NCBI RefSeq assembly: GCF_000331995.1
Contig: NC_020134.1
Location: forward strand, 2,764,627-2,828,626
DNA length: 64,000 nt
From: Thermoclostridium stercorarium subsp. stercorarium DSM 8532
GTDB taxonomy: Bacteria > Bacillota > Clostridia > DSM-8532
Direction: 5' to 3'
Shown here: positions 8,316-15,784 of the stretch, piece after piece
Position numbering within the stretch: the first letter of the stretch is position 1
Layout: every line of letters begins with the position of its first letter
The notes under the pieces: model-generated
Told to the model about the DNA's origin: nothing
What the model saw: the letters and a program-made list of their open reading frames with translations, nothing else
The model's database searches: none
Translations under genes and position numbers: made by a program

Positions 8316-10283
8316 TTATTGCCGGTACACCCCCAACTGGGCGAAAAGCCAGCTTAACTGGGAATTCATCTGACTCATATATTTTTCCAGCTCGGTAAAT
8401 TTCCTGTAATAGCTTTCCTCTTTTTCAGCCAGCCTCGTATACATTTCATTTATTCTTTCTTCGAAAGCCCTAATTTCTTTTGAAAGGCTGCTTTCATACT
8501 GGCTCAAATCGCCTTCCATTCCGGCCTTTTCAAGAAGAATTCCTTTATACCCTTCTTTGTTTCGCAGTGTTGATATATAATCGTTAAGAATATCCGATAT
8601 TCTGTGCAGCAATCCCTGTTCCTTGTATCTTACATTGCGCTGCTCCTGAGTAAGATCGCGATCATAAAGGGGAACGCTGTCTGAAGTCTTTATAAACAGT
8701 TCCCTTACTTCATCGGGCCTGTCCCTGAGGGCTGCCTTCAGCTTGTCTTCATCTATTGAAAGCTTGCCTTTATCCAGATAGGAATTTGATGAAATGCCTA
8801 TCGACGAAAGGCTGATTCCCACTCCTTCAACGGCGTCTATCAGGGCAACGCGCATGCTCCGCTGAATCTGTTGGAGTATTGAGTCGTTTCTGAGCAAACC
8901 TGTCTTAGCCTTTTCTTCCCACTTCTTTATTTCATCTTCTGTCAGTTCTTCCTTTTCATCGTCGGTCAGCGGGAAGTAATTCCTGTCATATTTTTCAGTC
9001 AGTTTGGTATTGAACATGTCCACCAGCTTGTTGTATTCGTCAACAAAGCTTTTTATTAAATTATAAACGGTGTCAATGTCCCGTTCGACGGTAATTGTCG
9101 CGGAGCCTTGCCCTTCATGCACTTTCTTGAGGGTGTATTCAATGCCGTTTACGGTAAATGTGTTGGAGCTTCTGACAATCTCAACTCCGTCTATTTCCAC
9201 CTTGGCATCCTGACCGGATTTTTCCGTATATCCTGAAAGAATAGCCTTTAAAAACGGATCAACGTTACCATTATTCCCCAAATCAATATTTTTACCGGCG
9301 CCGGTCTGTTTTGCCGTTATAATGAACCTATCTTCTATTTCATCGTAACTTAATGTCACCTTTGCATCAGAGTCATTATTAACCGTGCTCATCACTTTTT
9401 GGAGTGTATCATTTGCAGAAAATGTAAAAGTTTTACCGTTAATCGTGAATGAAACATTCCCGTTTTCATCAATAAACTTAAGAGTCTCATTATTCTGCGA
9501 ACTTCTGAGTTTATTTTCCAGATCTCTTAAAGTAATGCCGGTCGACAGACGGTTTGACGCCCCCGAAGCAATTCCGAGAATTGATAACCCATCGTTGCTT
9601 CCTGATGAAAGCGTAAGCTTGGATGCGCCATTCGTCGTTGAAAAATAAATTTTACCGTCTTCATTAGTTCCGACAACTATTTTTCTTACCACATTATTTT
9701 GGCCGTCTGTAGTTAAACCGAAAGCCTCATCAAGCCGATCTTGAAGTTCCTCAACAAAATTTGAGCCACCCGGCAGTTCGATTTCCTTCGTTACTCCGTC
9801 AAGGGTTACTTTAATTGTCTTTCCTTCCAGCGCCTCTGAATCTAATGACTTCAAATCGGAAACCGTTACGCCTGTTGTTATATTCCCTGATACTCCTTTT
9901 CCGCCTTCGACGACAGCCGCCGTGGCAAGCTGTTTCACCACAACCTTGTGGGAACCGGCCTGCGCGGATGCTGTTCCTTTCGCAGTAACATATTCGTCCG
10001 ACGAGGAGATAACCTTGAAAACGTTAAAGGAATTTTCGGACAACATGTAAGAAGTTCTTTTTGTTATATCAAAAAACTTTTCCTTAAAGCCTCTCAAAGC
10101 GTTTATAAATTCCCTGTACGCTTCCTGTTTCCATTCGGCCAGCTGTTTCTGCCTCTGGAGCTTGTACAGCGACTGCTTTTCAACAAACATCAGCTGCTTA
10201 ACAATTGTATCGGTATCAAGTCCCGTCGCAATACCGACCAAACGCATTGTACTGTATTTGTTAATATTATTAATACCACTCAT
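8316..10283 (-). CDS. fliD: flagellar filament cap protein FliD
   Basis: Caps the filament tip and assists flagellin insertion. The 655-aa protein is longer than the roughly 500-aa Bacillus protein, mostly in the exposed middle domains. The N-terminal part has GIATGLDTDTIVKQLMFVEKQ and the C-terminal part has ISLSSIGISSNSYLDKGKLSID, then helices near residues 590-650 (SLSKEIRAFEERINEMYTRL) that form the coiled base. The start ATG follows GAAGGTGA. It is separated from flaG by 4 nt. Confidence 0.93.
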   Translation of the reverse strand: MSGINNINKYSTMRLVGIATGLDTDTIVKQLMFVEKQSLYKLQRQKQLAEWKQEAYREFINALRGFKEKFFDITKRTSYMLSENSFNVFKVISSSDEYVTAKGTASAQAGSHKVVVKQLATAAVVEGGKGVSGNITTGVTVSDLKSLDSEALEGKTIKVTLDGVTKEIELPGGSNFVEELQDRLDEAFGLTTDGQNNVVRKIVVGTNEDGKIYFSTTNGASKLTLSSGSNDGLSILGIASGASNRLSTGITLRDLENKLRSSQNNETLKFIDENGNVSFTINGKTFTFSANDTLQKVMSTVNNDSDAKVTLSYDEIEDRFIITAKQTGAGKNIDLGNNGNVDPFLKAILSGYTEKSGQDAKVEIDGVEIVRSSNTFTVNGIEYTLKKVHEGQGSATITVERDIDTVYNLIKSFVDEYNKLVDMFNTKLTEKYDRNYFPLTDDEKEELTEDEIKKWEEKAKTGLLRNDSILQQIQRSMRVALIDAVEGVGISLSSIGISSNSYLDKGKLSIDEDKLKAALRDRPDEVRELFIKTSDSVPLYDRDLTQEQRNVRYKEQGLLHRISDILNDYISTLRNKEGYKGILLEKAGMEGDLSQYESSLSKEIRAFEERINEMYTRLAEKEESYYRKFTELEKYMSQMNSQLSWLFAQLGVYRQ

Positions 10284-10287
10284 TCAT

Positions 10288-10620
10288 TCACCTTCTTTCA
10301 TCCACTAAAATCCCTGCAAGTTCGAGAATATTTGCTATCAAATCCAGTATTTTTTCCGACGGGATTTCTCGTATTACTTCCTTTGTTTCAACGTCTATCA
10401 CTTTCACAATAATTTCTTTTGTTTTTTCATGTATTGAAAACTCCAGCGCACGGTTTGCAATAACCAGTTTCTCATTTGCTTTTTCAATGGTTTTTATCAG
10501 CATTTTTTCAGATATATCAATGTTATTTTCGCCAGCCGGAGTCGTCTTTTGTGCGGTATGTACTTTATCTACGTTAATATCACCGGTTTTGACCAGGGTA
10601 TTCATCCCATCAATTCTCAC
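10288..10620 (-). CDS. flaG: FlaG family protein
   Basis: Small flagellar protein thought to influence filament length. The 110-aa product ends in the FlaG domain (LEFSIHEKTKEIIVKVIDVETKEVIREIPSEKIL), which repeats the D(V)xTxEVIREIP signature. The start is GTG 10620, 7 nt after GGAGGG; the TTG at 10635 overlaps the Shine-Dalgarno. First gene of the flaG-fliD-fliS unit. Confidence 0.88.
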   Translation of the reverse strand: MRIDGMNTLVKTGDINVDKVHTAQKTTPAGENNIDISEKMLIKTIEKANEKLVIANRALEFSIHEKTKEIIVKVIDVETKEVIREIPSEKILDLIANILELAGILVDERR

Positions 10621-10728
10621 GATGATTCCCTCCAATCGGACAAATACGAAATCTTCAAAATATCAAATGCATTCTGCACTTGCCGGTTTAATAAAACATA
10701 CACCTTTATGCTCTCTTTCTTACAATAT

Positions 10729-10756
10729 ATATCGGTAACATCCTTACTGTAATTTA
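10729..10756 (-). promoter_or_regulatory. sigma-D-like flagellar promoter for flaG-fliD-fliS
   Basis: On the minus strand TAAA (10756-10753), 16 bp, ACCGATAT (10736-10729), close to the TAAA-N15-GCCGATAT sigma-D consensus. It would give a leader of about 100 nt before flaG. Confidence 0.6.
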
Positions 10757-10855
10757 CAATATTACCTCAGAATATACCGGTTATTTTCAATGCATTATTC
10801 AATATTGCAACTTTACAGGGCATAACTTCGCCGCTTAAATACTGTTACTCTGATA

Positions 10856-10875
10856 ATTGCATTTATAAATGCAAT
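10856..10875. repeat. perfect 20-bp palindrome between fliC and flaG
   Basis: ATTGCATTTATAAATGCAAT is its own reverse complement. It lies in the roughly 400-bp intergenic region, between the fliC terminator and the flaG promoter, and is a possible operator for the flaG unit. The rest of the gap is AT-rich with no gene. Confidence 0.4.
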
Positions 10876-10944
10876 GCCATACTAATCATTTTGCTGTTTA
10901 AAGGCCCGAAACCTGAGGGAATGGCATCGACCGGCCGGGGTTTT

Positions 10945-10985
10945 CCATAAAAAAATAAGGAACAGCTTGCACTGTTCCTTATTTT
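10945..10985 (-). terminator. flagellin gene terminator
   Basis: Stem AAAATAAGGAACAG / CTGTTCCTTATTTT (10952-10965 and 10972-10985) with a 6-nt loop, continuing into a T-run on the minus strand. It lies 50 nt after the fliC stop. Confidence 0.88.
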
Positions 10986-11035
10986 CATAATACCGGAGAG
11001 TTGCTTTTTCCGGTTGGTTAGCGGTCTTTTGTTCA

Positions 11036-12280
11036 TTATCTTAACAACTGGAGAACTCCCTGAGGCATCTGATTTGCATGAGCCAGCATAGCCTGTGCAG
11101 CCTGCTGCAGTATGCTGTTCTTCGTGTATTCCATCATTTCCTTTGCCATGTCTACGTCGCGGATTCTGCTTTCTGCTGCAGTCAGGTTCTCTGCTGATGC
11201 ACCCAGGTTGTTGATGGTGTGTTCGAGGCGGTTCTGGTAAGCTCCGAGTTTTGCACGTTCGGTCGATACCTTGTTGATTGCATTGTTAATTGCCGTAATT
11301 GCGTCATTTGCTGCTGTCTGAGAGGAAATATCAATACCGCCGATATTAATCTCTGTATTTGCCGTTAAACCTCCATCAATCGCTAAAACTATGTTTCCAT
11401 CTTTGTCTTTATAAATCTTATCAGTATCATCATAAGTTGCCACTTTATTACCATTACTATCTATCAGATTTAGAGCATCATCTACTGTATATTTTCCTGC
11501 TTGGAGGCCAATATTGGTAACATTAATCTGCGCTGTTGCTTTGCCTTTTTCTATGACAACATTACTATTTACTACTGGTGCGCTGAGAGAGAAGAGGCTC
11601 TGGTCGTCTGCATCCTTAAATTCTATTTTACCATCTGCGTTAGCAGTGCCTGTAGCTACAGTCTCCCCTTCGGAATTTAAAAGTAAATAGCTGTCGTCTG
11701 AATCACTTTCTATCCTATAAGTACCGTCTTTTATCGTTGCATCGCTATCAACAGACACGGTCTCTTTTAACACACCTACCCCAAGACTAAAAGCTCTCAT
11801 ATCACCGATGCTTATGTCGAGGTTCTGGTCTGCATTAGCTCCTATATGCAAACGTCCTGTGAAGGTTCCGTCCAGAATCTTCTTTGTGTTGAATTCGGTG
11901 GTTGCTCCTATTCTGGACAGTTCCTGTGCAAGCTGGTCTACTTCCTTCTGCAGTGCTTCTCTGTCGTAATCGGTGTTGGTGTCGTTTGCTGCCTGCACTG
12001 CAAGCTCACGCATACGCTGCAGAATTTCATGGGTTTCATTCAGCGCGCTTTCTGCGGTCTGAATTAATGAAATACCGTCCTGAGCGTTCTTTGATGCCAT
12101 GTTCAGGCCTCTGATCTGAGCTCTCATCTTTTCACTAATGGCAAGCCCTGCTGCGTCGTCCCCTGCACGGTTGATTCTGTAACCGGATGAAAGTTTTTCA
12201 ATTGATTTTGCAGCATTGGAATTGTTCAGTGATAACTGACGATAGGTATTCAATGCTGAAATGTTATGATTGATAATCAT
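11036..12280 (-). CDS. fliC: flagellin
   Basis: Structural subunit of the flagellar filament, exported by the flagellar type III system. 414 aa. Both conserved ends are present: MIINHNISALNTYRQLSLNN and SSGYRINRAGDDAAGLAISE at the N-terminus, SRIRDVDMAKEMMEYTKNSI and LQQAAQAMLAHANQMPQGVL at the C-terminus. The middle (about residues 165-310) is a variable, aspartate- and serine-rich D2/D3-like domain. It lies directly downstream of csrA, has a sigma-D-like promoter, and is preceded by a CsrA-type hairpin and an AAGGAGG ribosome site. Confidence 0.96.
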   Translation of the reverse strand: MIINHNISALNTYRQLSLNNSNAAKSIEKLSSGYRINRAGDDAAGLAISEKMRAQIRGLNMASKNAQDGISLIQTAESALNETHEILQRMRELAVQAANDTNTDYDREALQKEVDQLAQELSRIGATTEFNTKKILDGTFTGRLHIGANADQNLDISIGDMRAFSLGVGVLKETVSVDSDATIKDGTYRIESDSDDSYLLLNSEGETVATGTANADGKIEFKDADDQSLFSLSAPVVNSNVVIEKGKATAQINVTNIGLQAGKYTVDDALNLIDSNGNKVATYDDTDKIYKDKDGNIVLAIDGGLTANTEINIGGIDISSQTAANDAITAINNAINKVSTERAKLGAYQNRLEHTINNLGASAENLTAAESRIRDVDMAKEMMEYTKNSILQQAAQAMLAHANQMPQGVLQLLR

Positions 12281-12305
12281 TATAACAACCTCCTTGTTTT
12301 TTTGT

Positions 12306-12325
12306 TTCCGGCCTCCCTGCCGGAA
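12306..12325 (-). promoter_or_regulatory. candidate CsrA-binding hairpin in the fliC leader
   Basis: On the minus strand TTCCGGCAGGGAGGCCGGAA folds as a perfect 7-bp stem with the hexaloop AGGGAG, presenting GGA in the loop as CsrA requires. It lies about 26 nt before fliC. The ribosome site AAGGAGG supplies a second GGA, matching the two-site arrangement known for Bacillus hag. Confidence 0.6.
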
Positions 12326-12389
12326 TAACGCTGGTTTTAGTTTTTAAGACTCTAAAACCGGCCGACCGATTTTTAAAGTCTCACCTTAT

Positions 12390-12417
12390 ATATCGAATAA
12401 AAGTTTATATAACTTTA
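12390..12417 (-). promoter_or_regulatory. sigma-D-like promoter of flagellin
   Basis: TAAA (12417-12414), 16 bp, TTCGATAT (12397-12390) on the minus strand, overlapping the 3' end of csrA. The start point near 12383 gives a leader of roughly 100 nt containing the CsrA hairpin. Confidence 0.5.
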
Positions 12418-12681
12418 GCTTTTATTTTCTTCTTCGCCATATTTTTGGTTTTCGTTCCTGTTAATCTTTATACCCTTAATTATTTCAGGATTAACAGGAA
12501 TTGTGGCGGCTTCCCTGTTTTCGTTTATAATTTCTTCATAGACTTCCTTCCTGTAAACTGCCACCGTTCTCGGCGCGTTTATCCCTATACGTACCTGCTC
12601 ACCCTGGATGTCTATGACCGAAATTTCTATGTCATTCCCTATAATTATCGACTGGCCTTTCTTTCTTGACAGTACAAGCAT
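12415..12681 (-). CDS. csrA: carbon storage regulator CsrA
   Basis: RNA-binding translational repressor, expected to block flagellin mRNA translation. [20 protein letters not shown] and [20 protein letters not shown] are the conserved strands; the RNA-contact Arg is in APRTVAVYR. At 88 aa it is about 14 residues longer than usual, with a charged tail. fliW is 12 nt upstream and fliC lies downstream, which is the order of the FliW-CsrA-flagellin partner-switch circuit. Start ATG follows AAAGGAG. Confidence 0.95.
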   Translation of the reverse strand: MLVLSRKKGQSIIIGNDIEISVIDIQGEQVRIGINAPRTVAVYRKEVYEEIINENREAATIPVNPEIIKGIKINRNENQKYGEEENKS

Positions 12682-12693
12682 GGTTTCACTCCT

Positions 12694-13140
12694 TTATCGC
12701 GGCGGTTCACTTCCCCCGGTCAATATATAATATCTCACAGGAAAGGTGTCATTTTTCATTATTACCTGTTTTCCCATGTTGTTTTTCATATTGATCAGAA
12801 CCGGCGCTTTAAGGTTCACCGTCATAAACCGTATGTCTTCAGGAATTGTTACAATGGCCAGCGTCAGCACATTTTCGGGATCGTTTATCTCAATTTCGGC
12901 TATTTCCTCATCGTCCACGTCCACATAATAATCTTCCTTAATATAAAACGGATCGGTTACAACAAACGCCAGATCGGGTTTATCAACACACTGGAGCCAG
13001 AAAAAAGGGCTGTCGGCCTCCTGCCTTCCCAGCAGAACAAACTTCCTGACATTCTCAAACCCTGGTATTCCAGACGGAAAATACAGGATTTCTTTCTCAT
13101 CCACTTCAATAACGCCAAAATGCTTTGTGTTAAGCTGCAT
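12694..13140 (-). CDS. fliW: flagellar assembly factor FliW
   Basis: Protein antagonist of CsrA; it is released when flagellin is exported and then frees or binds CsrA. 148 aa, with TKHFGVIEVDEKEILYFPSG and GIPGFENVRKFVLL, then WLQCVDKPDLAFVVTDPF, all family hallmarks. The start is ATG 13140 behind AATGGAGGAG; earlier in-frame codons lie outside the homologous region. Confidence 0.93.
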   Translation of the reverse strand: MQLNTKHFGVIEVDEKEILYFPSGIPGFENVRKFVLLGRQEADSPFFWLQCVDKPDLAFVVTDPFYIKEDYYVDVDDEEIAEIEINDPENVLTLAIVTIPEDIRFMTVNLKAPVLINMKNNMGKQVIMKNDTFPVRYYILTGGSEPPR

Positions 13141-13194
13141 AGCTACTCCTCCATTTAAAAGAACCGGGGACACATAACTCCTTCACCATGCAAA

Positions 13195-14106
13195 TCAGAG
13201 CAGGAAATCCACCAGGGTGGGCTGAATTACCTTTGCGCCTACTGCCAGCGCAGCGTTGTATACATTCATTTCGTTTGTCCAATGCATAATTGCCTCGGCC
13301 AAATCCACGTCTTCGTTTTTGCTCATCAGTTTCGTGAAGTTGATATAATCGTCGTCCAGCCTGTTGGATGTAAGCTCAAGCCTGTTCGTCCTTGCGCCCA
13401 CGGCGGAAAGAACCCTTAAAATGTTTTCTATTTCAGTGTCGATATCGGCAATTACATCCCCTACCGCTTTTTCATTGCCTGACTCAAGCGCGGCAATAAG
13501 ATTGTCAAAAGTGCCGATCAGACGGCTTTTTGTTCCTTCCGCAACTCCCTTGCTTCCGCCATGGAACAGATCGCATCCTACAACATTGACGTCTATGTCA
13601 TCCCCTATGCCTATCTCATAAAACATCTTCTCATCATCCGAAACCTCAATCAGGAAATTGCCCTGTTCATCCAGCAGGGCTTTATCGGTTTTAAATCCCG
13701 AGAAAATATATCTTCCTGAATATGTGGTGTTTGCCAGCTGGATCATTTGCGCTTTCAGCTGTTCAATCTCGGCCTTGATCTTGGCCATGTCCTCCGGCGT
13801 TTTGGTTCCGTTGGCAGCGTCAACGGTCAGTTCCCTGGCCCGCTGCATTACGTTTTCTATTTGCATAATCGTCGTCTCGGTAATCTCCATCCATGATTCC
13901 GCGTCATCGACATTTCTTTTGTACTGCTCAATCTCAGCAACGTCGGTGCGGAGTTTCAACGCCCTGGACGCCACAATGGGATCATCGGAAGGAAGGCTTA
14001 TTTTCTTCTTCGATGCCACCTGATTCTGATATTTACTGACTCTGTTCAGACTATTGCTTAAATTCGACAGCATGTTATTAATGAGCATGTTATTTGTAAT
14101 ACGCAT
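13195..14106 (-). CDS. flgL: flagellar hook-associated protein 3
   Basis: Forms the second hook-filament junction ring. 303 aa; N-terminus MRITNNMLINNMLSNLSNSL and the C-terminal helix ending NVYNAALAVGAKVIQPTLVD match FlgL/HAP3. A SGRYIFSGFKTD motif marks the central domain. ATG follows GAAGGGAG. It is 42 nt downstream of flgK. Confidence 0.93.
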   Translation of the reverse strand: MRITNNMLINNMLSNLSNSLNRVSKYQNQVASKKKISLPSDDPIVASRALKLRTDVAEIEQYKRNVDDAESWMEITETTIMQIENVMQRARELTVDAANGTKTPEDMAKIKAEIEQLKAQMIQLANTTYSGRYIFSGFKTDKALLDEQGNFLIEVSDDEKMFYEIGIGDDIDVNVVGCDLFHGGSKGVAEGTKSRLIGTFDNLIAALESGNEKAVGDVIADIDTEIENILRVLSAVGARTNRLELTSNRLDDDYINFTKLMSKNEDVDLAEAIMHWTNEMNVYNAALAVGAKVIQPTLVDFLL

Positions 14107-14148
14107 AATACCACTCCCTTCACCTAATGCGGAATTTCAGCGTTACCG

Positions 14149-15753
14149 TTAAACTCCAAGCCTGTTTACAAGAACATCCAGTATTTCGTCATATGTCTGA
14201 ATCATTTTCGCCGCTGCCTTATAAGCGTGCTGGTACCGAACCAGATTGCTCATTTCTTCATTAACCGAAACGCCCGATACCGACTCCCTTCTGTTGTCTA
14301 TCTGCTGGGTTATGGCAGTCTGGTTGTTTAAATAATGCATTGCCAGCTGACCGTCAACGCCAACACATGATATTACGGTTTTTATGTAATCCTCCGGGCT
14401 TCCTTCCCTGAACATGTACGGATTATGCCGCATGTCTATCAGCGATCTCAGAACCTCGAAGTTGCCAACCTCACCGGGCGCTGACGATATGCATATGTTG
14501 TTTGTCGGGTCCTCATATATTTCACTGCTGATCGAAAAATTCTTTGCGGTGATATGCCTGTACATCTCTTCAATGTCCCCGCCGCCCAGTTTGGCGAAAT
14601 CCTCGCTGCTCATCGGCTTGCCGTTCTCGTCAAACATCGTGAAAAATCTGATACCGGCGGCAGAATCCCCTTCCTTTGAATTCAGTTTGTATCCGTCAAC
14701 ATGGCCCATTACGTCTTCGACAACGCCGTCGCCGTTAATATCTATAAGCCCTTCATTGAATGTAAGCGCAAATGTCCGTACAAATTCATTCAACTTTCTC
14801 ATATAATAAGGAATTCCTCTGAAACCACTGCTTCCGTTCAGGCCTTCGTTACCGTCCCGAACATCCAGATATCCCTTAAGTTCTCCCGATTTTACCACCA
14901 GCCTGTTCCCGTCAGCCCAGGCCACCTCATACAGGTCGGGTATATCTTCTTCGTTGAGTTTGTTTTCCCGCTGTATTGTGGTAAGGTACGAAACTTTGTT
15001 GTGGTCAACAAGGGCCTTTCCGCTTATTGTTATCACAAACCGCATGTCATCCTGCCCGTTCGGGAGTTTCCCGTAGCTTACTTCATAGGCCTCAATGTTT
15101 ATCAGTCTGGCCAGCTTGTCCACAAGATACCCTCTCTGATCCCTCAGGTCATTTGCGACATTTCCGGACACTTCATAACTGTAAATCTGCTGATTCAGTT
15201 TCGCAATCTGATCGGCCAGAGAGTTTATTTCCTGTACCTTCGCGTAAATGATTTCGTTTATGTCATTCTGCATGTACTCAAAATGCGCCGCTACGCTGTT
15301 GAAATATTTTGTAAGCATAACGGCTTTTTCCTTCAGCGCCGCACGGGTTGACGGGTTTGACGGGTCGGTGGAAAGCCGCTGCAGACTGTCGTAAAATTCA
15401 TTAAGGACGGTATTGAAACCACTTTCAGACGGTTCATTGTATATTACCTGCAGTTCCTCAAGTAGGGCCTGCTTTACATCCCATTCGCCGAGGTACTGGG
15501 CTTCTGTGCGGTATTTGACATCCAGATACTCGTCCCGCACCCGTTTAACTCCGATAACTTCAGAACCCGTTCCAAGCATTCCGGTACCGTTGGCCATAAG
15601 GATTGGCCTTGCCGCCCTCTGTTCCAGTACCTGACGTGAAAATCCGGGAGTGGTTATATTGCCTATGTTGTGGTTTACCGTTGCAAGCCCGCGCTGCGCG
15701 CTGTAAAGGCCTCTTGTGGCTATGTCTATTCCGAAAAAGCTTGAACCGCTCAT
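14149..15753 (-). CDS. flgK: flagellar hook-associated protein 1 (second FlgK copy, standard form)
   Basis: Hook-filament junction protein. The 534-aa product has the FlgK N-terminus (FFGIDIATRGLYSAQRGLAT, NITTPGFSRQ) and C-terminus (SGVSVNEEMSNLVRYQHAYK, AAAKMIQTYDEILDVLVNRL). The length is typical and it lacks the extra domain found in the gene just upstream, from which it is clearly diverged. Start ATG after AAAAGGGG. Having two adjacent flgK genes raises the question of whether one is an alternative junction protein. Confidence 0.92.
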   Translation of the reverse strand: MSGSSFFGIDIATRGLYSAQRGLATVNHNIGNITTPGFSRQVLEQRAARPILMANGTGMLGTGSEVIGVKRVRDEYLDVKYRTEAQYLGEWDVKQALLEELQVIYNEPSESGFNTVLNEFYDSLQRLSTDPSNPSTRAALKEKAVMLTKYFNSVAAHFEYMQNDINEIIYAKVQEINSLADQIAKLNQQIYSYEVSGNVANDLRDQRGYLVDKLARLINIEAYEVSYGKLPNGQDDMRFVITISGKALVDHNKVSYLTTIQRENKLNEEDIPDLYEVAWADGNRLVVKSGELKGYLDVRDGNEGLNGSSGFRGIPYYMRKLNEFVRTFALTFNEGLIDINGDGVVEDVMGHVDGYKLNSKEGDSAAGIRFFTMFDENGKPMSSEDFAKLGGGDIEEMYRHITAKNFSISSEIYEDPTNNICISSAPGEVGNFEVLRSLIDMRHNPYMFREGSPEDYIKTVISCVGVDGQLAMHYLNNQTAITQQIDNRRESVSGVSVNEEMSNLVRYQHAYKAAAKMIQTYDEILDVLVNRLGV

Positions 15754-15784
15754 TTTCTTTACCCCTTTTGCCTCAAGTTTTTAA

